Origin: an uncultured Burkholderiales bacterium | GTDB lineage: Bacteria > Pseudomonadota > Gammaproteobacteria > Burkholderiales > Burkholderiaceae_C | Assembly (NCBI GenBank): GCA_937897495.1 | Contig: CALCBL010000584.1 | Span: 1-6,726, forward strand | DNA: 6,726 nucleotides | Direction of reading: 5' to 3' | In this document: piece after piece, positions 1 through 5,337 of the stretch | Layout of the letters: every line of letters starts with the position of its first letter | Numbering within the stretch: the first letter of the stretch is position 1 | The notes under the pieces: generated by a model | Told to the model about the DNA's origin: nothing | Databases searched by the model: none | What the model saw: the letters and a program-made list of their open reading frames with translations, nothing else | Translations under genes and position numbers: made by a program

Positions 1-579
1 TTTCCATTGACCATTTTGCAAGCATTGAATCCATCGGACACCAGTCCACAAGCGCAAGCTGCCGGTGAAAAAGCCATTACAGACTATCTCACAGCCAAGG
101 GAAAACAAGCGCAAGGCTTCCCCATCACAGCGACAGAAACAGCCTTGTTGAACCAACCCAAACTGGGTTACAACTTGGACGCTTGGGACGGTTATCCAGC
201 TGCACGTGAAATTCTCTTGTCGACAGCTGCACAGCTTAAAAAGCGCTTGGTGGTTTTGGCGGGCGACACACACAATGCTTGGCACAGTGATTTGACTTTG
301 ATGTCAGGCCAGAAAGTGGGCGAAGAGTTTGCGACATCCAGCGTGAGCTCTCCCGGACTGGAAGCCTATTTGTCGTTGCCGCCAGCGCAAGTTAAAGCCA
401 TTTTTGAAGGTGTGGTCAAGGATTTGAAGTGGATGGATTCATCACGTCGTGGTTATCTTAAATTGACTGTTTCTACTGCTCAAGTTCAAGGCGAGTGGTT
501 GTTCATTGACACCATCACAAGCAGAACCTACAAAGTAAATACCCCCACTGCGGCTGAAAAGCGCGTTTACACCGCCTGA
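1..579 (+). CDS. phoD: PhoD-family alkaline phosphatase, C-terminal part (5' end outside window)
   Basis: This is the last 192 codons of a metallophosphoesterase of the PhoD alkaline phosphatase family, ending at TGA 577-579. The reading frame is open back to base 1, so the TTG at position 7 is internal and not a start. Visible family marks, numbered from the first codon in the window, are the N-L-D-A-W-D-G-Y segment (58-65), the metal-binding GDTHNAW loop (88-94) after a buried strand LVVLAG, the TSSVSSPG stretch, and a final RRGYLKLTVS beta segment followed by EWLFIDTI. PhoD enzymes are normally Tat-exported and hydrolyse phosphodiesters and phosphomonoesters in the periplasm using Ca/Fe. 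The signal peptide and the N-terminal metal ligands would lie upstream and cannot be checked. A strong terminator follows 32 bp after the stop. The family call is firm; the exact substrate is not known. Confidence 0.9.
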   Translation, partial: FPLTILQALNPSDTSPQAQAAGEKAITDYLTAKGKQAQGFPITATETALLNQPKLGYNLDAWDGYPAAREILLSTAAQLKKRLVVLAGDTHNAWHSDLTLMSGQKVGEEFATSSVSSPGLEAYLSLPPAQVKAIFEGVVKDLKWMDSSRRGYLKLTVSTAQVQGEWLFIDTITSRTYKVNTPTAAEKRVYTA

Positions 580-611
580 TTGCGTGGCATTGCAATAAAG
601 TCTTAGGACAT

Positions 612-644
612 AAAAAAACCGCTCTGATCAGAGCGGTTTTTTTT
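612..644. terminator. Bidirectional intrinsic terminator between convergent genes
   Basis: The 18-bp stretch 619-636 is a perfect palindrome (CCGCTCTGA then TCAGAGCGG). It is flanked by seven A residues on the left (612-618) and eight T residues on the right (637-644). It can fold as a GC-rich stem with a GATC loop and a U tract on either strand. It lies between the stop of phoD (579) and the stop of the convergent membrane-protein gene (657), so it can serve both. Confidence 0.93.
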
Positions 645-656
645 AGTTTAAAAGTA

Positions 657-1265
657 TCAGTGGTACATCTGTTTAGGATTGTTGTCCATCAACTCGCCTT
701 TGAGCAAGTACAAGGGAGCTTTGTGGTACAGAACAATATCGTGAAAGGGGTCGGTGATAATTTTTGTCATCCAAACCAAACCTGTTTGCACATCTTTCAA
801 GAAGAACAAATGAATGGTTCTGAATAGCAAACCTGCAACACCCAAAATAAGCCATGAGGCGCCAACTTGCCTAACCCATTCTGTCAAATTATCCCAAGGC
901 TCAATCATGCCGAACAAACCAGGCTCAACGTAGAGCACCATGGGCAAAATAGCCCAGATGCTTAACAACACAACTTTGCGGCTCAAGTTGTAGCCAACTT
1001 TGATCTCTTCCTTGTGTTCTTGGGTGGCTTGGTTAATTTCGTCGTAACCCAATGGCTCGAAGAAAAAGTGGCCAGATTGACGAGTGGTCATAGACACTAA
1101 CCAGGCGATCAGGGCAGAAATGACGGGGTCAATCAGCAGGAATGCATAGGCAACCACAAAACTAATGGCACTGATGAAGTGCAATGATTGGTTAATTCGG
1201 CTGTGATGGTAGTAACGGTGGTCGTCAAAACGCTGAATTTTCAAGGCTTCGAAAAATGTAGTCAC
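657..1265 (-). CDS. Mpo1/DUF962-like integral membrane protein (hypothetical)
   Basis: A 202-residue membrane protein starting at GTG (1265-1263). The start is supported by AGGAG on the coding strand 5 nt upstream (1275-1271). Hydrophobic segments lie near residues 30-44, 46-60, 97-113 and 134-156. The N-terminal part has H-x4-N-x3-H (H20, N25, H29), then after the first hairpin Q-x-x-G-H-x-x-F-E (Q63, G65, H66, E70). This spacing recalls the Mpo1/DUF962 family, whose yeast member is an Fe(II)-dependent dioxygenase acting on 2-hydroxy fatty acids. The C-terminal third, with H152, H175, H181 and an YHKAPLYLLKGEL segment, extends beyond what I expect for that family and is not recognised. The gene is divergent from the glycosyltransferase and has its own Pho-box-like element 66 bp upstream of the start. 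The Mpo1 relation rests on motif spacing only, and no enzymatic role is shown. Confidence 0.72.
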   Translation of the reverse strand: MTTFFEALKIQRFDDHRYYHHSRINQSLHFISAISFVVAYAFLLIDPVISALIAWLVSMTTRQSGHFFFEPLGYDEINQATQEHKEEIKVGYNLSRKVVLLSIWAILPMVLYVEPGLFGMIEPWDNLTEWVRQVGASWLILGVAGLLFRTIHLFFLKDVQTGLVWMTKIITDPFHDIVLYHKAPLYLLKGELMDNNPKQMYH

Positions 1266-1270
1266 GTCGT

Positions 1271-1275
1271 CTCCT
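1271..1275 (-). promoter_or_regulatory. Ribosome binding site deciding the GTG start of the membrane-protein gene
   Basis: The plus-strand CTCCT reads AGGAG on the coding strand, 5 nt before the GTG at 1265-1263. It supports the non-ATG start, since there is no better in-frame ATG with a comparable site. Confidence 0.75.
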
Positions 1276-1330
1276 GGTGAGAAATTTTGGGCAGCACGAA
1301 TTGTGCATGAACCAATGATTGACGTAAATG

Positions 1331-1348
1331 ATGAAATTTCAATGACAA
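1331..1348 (-). promoter_or_regulatory. Candidate Pho box driving the Mpo1-like membrane-protein gene
   Basis: On the minus strand this reads TTGTCAT, TGAA, ATTTCAT: two 7-bp units at an 11-bp pitch. The E. coli PhoB consensus is CTGTCAT and its repeat at the same spacing, so the units match at 6/7 and 5/7. About 10 nt further downstream is AATCAT (plus 1315-1320), a 4/6 match to a -10 box. That spacing resembles known PhoB-activated promoters, where the Pho box replaces the -35 element. The arrangement is seen; binding by PhoB is inferred. Confidence 0.6.
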
Positions 1349-1355
1349 ACCAATC

Positions 1356-1373
1356 TTGTCACTGAAATTTCAT
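1356..1373 (+). promoter_or_regulatory. Candidate Pho box 1 upstream of the glycosyltransferase gene
   Basis: Reads TTGTCAC, TGAA, ATTTCAT on the plus strand, the mirror copy of the element that points to the divergent gene and differing from it by one base. The two 7-bp units are 11 bp apart. An AT-rich stretch downstream (1374-1396) could supply a -10 element, which would leave an untranslated leader of a few tens of bases before the ATG at 1437. Confidence 0.58.
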
Positions 1374-1396
1374 CATTTATTTATTTCTTAACTTAA

Positions 1397-1414
1397 TTGT
1401 CATCAAGTTGTTAA
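1397..1414 (+). promoter_or_regulatory. Candidate Pho box 2 immediately upstream of the glycosyltransferase start
   Basis: Reads TTGTCAT, CAAG, TTGTTAA: two 7-bp units at an 11-bp pitch, matching the PhoB half-site consensus at 6/7 and 4/7. It starts 41 bp after the first plus-strand element, roughly four helical turns. A 4/6 match to a -10 box, GATGAT at 1425-1430, would place transcription initiation very close to the ATG at 1437. Confidence 0.5.
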
Positions 1415-1436
1415 ATCCAAGCCGGATGATCATTGC

Positions 1437-2630
1437 ATGGAAAATTCAATTGATTCCCCCATCGTCCTTGAAGATTACCCTGCCACTCGGCCGTCATTGC
1501 GCATAGCAGTTGTGACGGAAACCTGGCCACCTGAAGTCAATGGTGTGGCCATGACACTGGCCAAATTGGTTCAAGGCTTGAGCCACAGAAATCACGATGT
1601 GCAGTTGATTCGTCCACGTCAAACAAAAACCGATTCTCCCATGAGCGATGCATCTCTTGAAGAGGTGTTGATGCGTGGTATGCCCATTCCCAGGTATCCT
1701 GAATTAAAGTTGGGTTTGCCCAGCAAAAAAACACTGGTCAAAACTTGGACATTGCGCCGACCCGATGTGGTGCACATTGCAACCGAAGGTCCTTTGGGAT
1801 GGTCTGCATTGCAAGCAGCCAAGGTCTTAAAACTGCCTGTGACCTCTGACTTCAGAACCAATTTTCAAAGTTATTCAAAACACTATGGTGTGGGATGGTT
1901 GCGCAAACCTATCGTTGCTTATTTGCGTAAATTTCACAACGCAACCGCTTGCACCATGGTGCCCACCAGGGAACTGATGCGAACCCTGAGTCAGAATGGC
2001 TTTGCCAATCTCAAGGTTGTGTCGAGAGGGGTCGACACAAAACTGTTCAACATTGCCAAACGCGACACAAGCTTGAGAAGTTCTTGGGGAGCCACAGACG
2101 ACACCAAGGTTCTGATTTCGGTGGGCAGAATGGCGCCTGAAAAAAATTTAGACCAAGTTCTCAAGACTTATGATGCACTCAAGTCCACAGGCCAAGCGTT
2201 CAAGTTGGTCATGGTGGGTGATGGCCCCTTGAAAGAGCAATTTCAAAAGCGCTATCCAGAAATTATTTTCCCTGGCATGTTGTCACAGACAAATCTGGCT
2301 GCTTACTATGCAAGTTCAGATTTATTCATTTTCCCGAGCCAAACTGAAACCTTTGGCAATGTAACTTTAGAAGCACTTGCCAGTGGTATCCCTGTTTTGG
2401 CATTTGATTGCGCAGCTGCCAGAGATTGGGTGCAAACGGGCGTCAATGGATGGTTGATTGCAGAAAATAATCCTGAAGGCTTTGCAGCCCAAGCAGTCAC
2501 TATTTTTAACAGCAAAGACTTGCTAGACCAAATTACACAAAGTACCAGACAGCAGGTGGTGCACTTAGACTGGGATCAAATTGCAGAGCAAGTTGAATCT
2601 GTTTTTTGGGATGCCATTCGCATCAGGTAA
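1437..2630 (+). CDS. GT4-family glycosyltransferase, MgtA/SqdX/Agt type (probable glycolipid synthase)
   Basis: A 397-residue GT-B retaining glycosyltransferase, full length for the family. The N-terminal acceptor domain opens at residue 21 with LRIAVVTETWPPEVNGVA and carries the HIATEGPLG segment (113-121) and SDFRTNFQSYSKHYG (137-151). The C-terminal nucleotide-sugar domain has SVGRMAPEKN (228-237, with R231 and K236 expected at the diphosphate), MVGDGPL (259-265) and the catalytic EX7E motif (E304, E312). No signal peptide or membrane helix is seen, so it should act at the cytoplasmic face of the inner membrane. Relatives include mannosyltransferase MgtA, sulfoquinovosyltransferase SqdX and the phosphate-stress glycolipid synthase Agt; sequence alone does not decide sugar or acceptor. 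Candidate Pho boxes precede it. The ATG has only a weak upstream GGA (1424-1426) as a ribosome site. Its 3' end overlaps convergent lplT by 55 bp. Confidence 0.88.
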   Translation: MENSIDSPIVLEDYPATRPSLRIAVVTETWPPEVNGVAMTLAKLVQGLSHRNHDVQLIRPRQTKTDSPMSDASLEEVLMRGMPIPRYPELKLGLPSKKTLVKTWTLRRPDVVHIATEGPLGWSALQAAKVLKLPVTSDFRTNFQSYSKHYGVGWLRKPIVAYLRKFHNATACTMVPTRELMRTLSQNGFANLKVVSRGVDTKLFNIAKRDTSLRSSWGATDDTKVLISVGRMAPEKNLDQVLKTYDALKSTGQAFKLVMVGDGPLKEQFQKRYPEIIFPGMLSQTNLAAYYASSDLFIFPSQTETFGNVTLEALASGIPVLAFDCAAARDWVQTGVNGWLIAENNPEGFAAQAVTIFNSKDLLDQITQSTRQQVVHLDWDQIAEQVESVFWDAIRIR

Positions 2631-3826
2631 ACCATGCCCAAGGTCATGACAGAGCCCATGATGACCATGACCCATTGAAGCGGCAGTTCCAACGCCAACA
2701 AGCCGCTGTATACGCCCAACATGACCATGACGCTGGCATTTTCATTGAAGCCTTGAACGGCAATCGATCGACCAGCCGTCAACAATATGTAGCCCCGGTT
2801 TTGCAGCACCGCATTCATGGGCACCATCAGCATGCCACCTGCAAAACCAGTGATTAGCATCAGTGGAATAGCAATCCAAAGTGATGTTGAAAAAGCCAGG
2901 GCCGGCAATGACAAGCCTAGCCACAAACCAAGTGGAAGGACCTTGTAAGCGTTTTGGAGTGCCACATAGTGCCCAGCCATGCCCGCTCCAAAAATGACCC
3001 CAAAAGCAACCACAGCTTGCAGCAAACTGGCTTGTTCTAAAGGCATATTCAGCGCCTCCTTGGCCCAAAGCAATACCGCAAATTGAACCACCGCACCAAT
3101 GCCCCAAAAAAGTGTGGTCACTGCAAGTGAAAGCTTACCCACAGGATCTTGCCAAAGAATTCGATTGCTTTGAATAAAATTTTTGAAGAGAGCAATGGGC
3201 TTCATACTCTGTTGTACATATCGAATGTTGACGCTTGGAATGCCGAAGTTCAAAAGCCCAGCGATGCTGTAAATCACGATCAATGAGAGAAGCGGGCCCG
3301 CATACTGTGTTTCAAGACTGAGCCCCAATAATTCAATGAAGGAAAGGTTCAGTGTCGACATCCATACAAAGCTTTTAGAGGCTACAAGCAGGCCCCCACA
3401 AGCAGTTCCCAATATCACAGACATCACCACAGTTACTTCGAGCCAACCATTGGCTTTGACCAGTTGATCGGCTGGCACAGTTTCAGTGACCAGACCATAC
3501 TTTGCGGGTGCATAAGCCGATGCCGCCATGCCAGCAATGGCAAAAGCAAGCATGGGATGAAAGCTGGTGAATATAAACGCAACGCCCACCACCTTGAGGG
3601 CGTTCATGCAAGCCATGAGCTTGGCTTTTGAAAAAGCGTCAGCCAAAGGCCCCATCAGGGGGGCCAAAAAAACATAAGACAAAGTGAATGAAAATTTGAG
3701 CAAGGGTGCCCACCATCCTGGGTAACCTTGCTCACTGAGAAAGGCGATGCCCAGAATGAGCAGCGCATTGTCTGCTAGACCTGAAGCGAATTGAGCGCTG
3801 ATCAGGTAGAAGAAACCTTTGGGCAT
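2576..3826 (-). CDS. lplT: Lysophospholipid transporter LplT (MFS)
   Basis: A 416-residue major facilitator superfamily protein, slightly longer than E. coli LplT (397). It is hydrophobic throughout, consistent with about 12 membrane helices. LplT hallmarks include MPKGFFYLISAQFASGLADN (1-20, with D19 and N20), LADAFSKAK (61-69) after the second helix, AYAPAKYGLVTE (104-115) and KANGWLE (124-130). LplT flips lysophosphatidylethanolamine and related lysolipids from the outer to the inner leaflet for re-acylation; the usual partner acyltransferase Aas is not in the window. The ATG (3826-3824) follows the UDP-glucose dehydrogenase stop by 3 nt and has no clear Shine-Dalgarno sequence of its own, so translational coupling in one operon is likely. 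The last 18 or so codons run antisense over the 3' end of the glycosyltransferase gene. Confidence 0.9.
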   Translation of the reverse strand: MPKGFFYLISAQFASGLADNALLILGIAFLSEQGYPGWWAPLLKFSFTLSYVFLAPLMGPLADAFSKAKLMACMNALKVVGVAFIFTSFHPMLAFAIAGMAASAYAPAKYGLVTETVPADQLVKANGWLEVTVVMSVILGTACGGLLVASKSFVWMSTLNLSFIELLGLSLETQYAGPLLSLIVIYSIAGLLNFGIPSVNIRYVQQSMKPIALFKNFIQSNRILWQDPVGKLSLAVTTLFWGIGAVVQFAVLLWAKEALNMPLEQASLLQAVVAFGVIFGAGMAGHYVALQNAYKVLPLGLWLGLSLPALAFSTSLWIAIPLMLITGFAGGMLMVPMNAVLQNRGYILLTAGRSIAVQGFNENASVMVMLGVYSGLLALELPLQWVMVIMGSVMTLGMVYLMRMASQKTDSTCSAI

Positions 3827-3829
3827 TGC

Positions 3830-5248
3830 TTATGCCGAGATTTCTACTTGTTGGATGTGAGCGCCTGCTTTGAAGTTAAGTGCCAATTGGTTGCGGCGTC
3901 CGATGCCTTGGTATGCAATGCCTAAATCTTGGAGCATTTTGGGATCGTACAAATTGCGTCCATCCAAGATCAAAGGCTGGTTCATGCATTCTTTAAGCAT
4001 TTCAAAATCAGGATGGTGGAATGTCTTCCATTCGGTGACAACCAAAAGAGCATCCGCGTTGTCGGCAGCTTCATAGGCTGTAGCGGCCAAGCTAAAGCGA
4101 CTCAATTCGTTTGCATCTTGAATGTCATGTGAAACTGCTTCATGCCCCTCTTTGGAAGCCAGGGGATCAAAAGCACTCACTGTTGCACCCCGTTTTAACA
4201 ATTCTTGAATGATGACGCGGCTGGGTGCTTCACGCATGTCATCTGTATTGGGCTTGAATGACAAACCCCAAATAGCAAACTTGAGGCCATGGAGGTCTTG
4301 CCCAAAGTGCTGGGTTAGCCTTGAAACAAGCAGAGTTTTTTGTTGATCGTTGACGTTCTCTACAGCGCTGACGACTTTCATTTGGCTGCCGCAATCCATT
4401 GCAGTTTGAATCAGTGCACGCGTGTCTTTAGGAAAGCAGCTACCACCATAGCCCGTGCCAGCATACAAGAAATCATGGCCAATTCGTTGGTCGGCACCAA
4501 TACCGCGACGGATACTGTCAATGTCTGCTCCAAGCAAATCTGAAAGGTTTGCAATCTCGTTCATGAATGAGATTCGCGTTGCCAACATCGCATTGGCCGC
4601 GTATTTGGTGAGTTCAGCACTGCGAACATCCATCCAGATGGTACGGGCATGGTGCCTGTTAAAGCTTGAGTACAACAACTCCATTTTTTGGTGCACAGTT
4701 TTGTAGTTGGCGCTTTCGTCTAAGCCAATCACAATGCGATCTGGGTGCATGAAATCTTTGATCGCAGCACCTTCTTTTAGGAATTCAGGATTGGAAATAA
4801 CCTCAAAGAGTGACTCTTCAATGCCTCGTTTGTTCAGCTCATCTTGCAAGCACTTTTGCACTCGGTAAGCGGTGCCCACGGGCACTGTTGACTTATTCAC
4901 AATGACTTTGAACTTTTTCAAGTGGCGGCCAATTTGAGTGGCAACTGCCAAGACGTGCTGCAAATCAGCCGAGCCATCTTCTTTGGAGGGTGTGCCCACC
5001 GCAATAAAAATAACCTCGCCGTGTTCAACGGCTTGAGCCATGTCGGTGGTGAAGTGAATTCGGCCTTCTGCTCTGTTTCTGGCCATCAGTTCTTGGAGCC
5101 CAGGCTCATAAATTGGAAGTCCAGCTGCGTTCAGTGTGGCAACTTTGTCTGCATCGTTGTCGATACAAATCACTTGGTGTCCAAGTTCAGCCAGACATCC
5201 GCCAGTCACTAAACCTACATATCCCGCACCAACAATGGAAATTTTCAT
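3830..5248 (-). CDS. ugd: UDP-glucose 6-dehydrogenase
   Basis: A 472-residue enzyme oxidising UDP-glucose to UDP-glucuronate with two NAD+ in the cytosol. Domains in order: an N-terminal Rossmann fold with GAGYVG (7-12) and acidic D30 ending strand 2; YEPGL (47-51); STVPVGT (120-126); NPEFLKEG (153-160); the central helix with AELTKYAANAMLA (211-223, K215 and N219); the catalytic loop GYGGSCFPKD (266-275) with nucleophile C271; and the C-terminal UDP-binding fold with GLSFKPNTDDMREAPS (328-343) and ILDGRNLYD (427-435). The ATG at 5248-5246 is chosen because AGGAG lies 6 nt upstream and the Rossmann fold starts there. The frame stays open to 5380, but that longer reading would add 44 residues of non-conserved sequence and run into lptF. 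The last ~20 residues after the GIGRR segment form a short extra tail. It probably forms an operon with lplT. Confidence 0.95.
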   Translation of the reverse strand: MKISIVGAGYVGLVTGGCLAELGHQVICIDNDADKVATLNAAGLPIYEPGLQELMARNRAEGRIHFTTDMAQAVEHGEVIFIAVGTPSKEDGSADLQHVLAVATQIGRHLKKFKVIVNKSTVPVGTAYRVQKCLQDELNKRGIEESLFEVISNPEFLKEGAAIKDFMHPDRIVIGLDESANYKTVHQKMELLYSSFNRHHARTIWMDVRSAELTKYAANAMLATRISFMNEIANLSDLLGADIDSIRRGIGADQRIGHDFLYAGTGYGGSCFPKDTRALIQTAMDCGSQMKVVSAVENVNDQQKTLLVSRLTQHFGQDLHGLKFAIWGLSFKPNTDDMREAPSRVIIQELLKRGATVSAFDPLASKEGHEAVSHDIQDANELSRFSLAATAYEAADNADALLVVTEWKTFHHPDFEMLKECMNQPLILDGRNLYDPKMLQDLGIAYQGIGRRNQLALNFKAGAHIQQVEISA

Positions 5249-5254
5249 GAGTTT

Positions 5255-5259
5255 CTCCT
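5255..5259 (-). promoter_or_regulatory. Ribosome binding site deciding the ugd start
   Basis: The plus-strand CTCCT reads AGGAG on the coding strand, 6 nt before the ATG at 5248-5246. It supports the 472-residue product over the longer 516-residue reading frame. Confidence 0.85.
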
Positions 5260-5298
5260 GAAGAGAACTCAATTTTGGATATTCAAGATTTCTTTGTC

Positions 5299-5327
5299 GT
5301 GACGAATTCGTGTAATTTTTGTGACTT
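5299..5327 (-). promoter_or_regulatory. Degenerate three-unit 11-bp repeat upstream of ugd (possible Pho box)
   Basis: On the minus strand three 7-bp units, AAGTCAC, ATTACAC and TCGTCAC, follow each other at exact 11-bp steps with AT-rich 4-bp linkers. The outer two keep the GTCAC core of a PhoB half-site; the middle one is poor. The last unit ends 51 bp before the ugd ATG. A possible -10 (GAATAT, around 5278-5283) lies about 15 nt downstream of the box, a little further than usual. It lies in the 89-bp gap between lptF and ugd, which has no terminator-like hairpin. Confidence 0.33.
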
Positions 5328-5337
5328 TTGCAGGGGC

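Larger units (their letters stand above)
1325..1379. repeat. Large inverted repeat in the divergent promoter region (24-bp arms)
   Basis: The left arm 1325-1348 and the right arm 1356-1379 are reverse complements over 24 bp with a single mismatch (A1342 against C1362), separated by 7 bp. Each arm contains the small palindrome GAAATTTC. The arms can be read as two back-to-back copies of one directional element, each pointing outward to one of the two divergent genes. The right arm is followed by T-rich sequence, so a hairpin in RNA is also possible, but the position between two 5' ends favours a protein-binding role. Confidence 0.9.

Noticed and set aside
7..9. TTG at position 7 as the start of the phosphatase gene
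   Set aside because: The frame is open to the window edge, and a PhoD protein needs a long N-terminal part with signal peptide and metal ligands, so the gene is cut by the edge and does not start here.
1325..1396. The inverted repeat plus T-rich tail as an intrinsic terminator
   Set aside because: It lies between two divergent 5' ends with no gene running into it, its stem is AT-rich, and both arms fit directional Pho-box-like units.
2742..3107. 121-codon open frame antisense-register within lplT
   Set aside because: It overlaps the well-supported LplT frame on the same strand, its translation is rich in Cys, Trp and Gly with no recognisable domain, and it is best explained as a shadow frame.
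4922..5212. 96-codon plus-strand open frame opposite ugd
   Set aside because: It lies wholly antisense to the conserved N-terminal half of the dehydrogenase, with no ribosome site and no recognisable domain.
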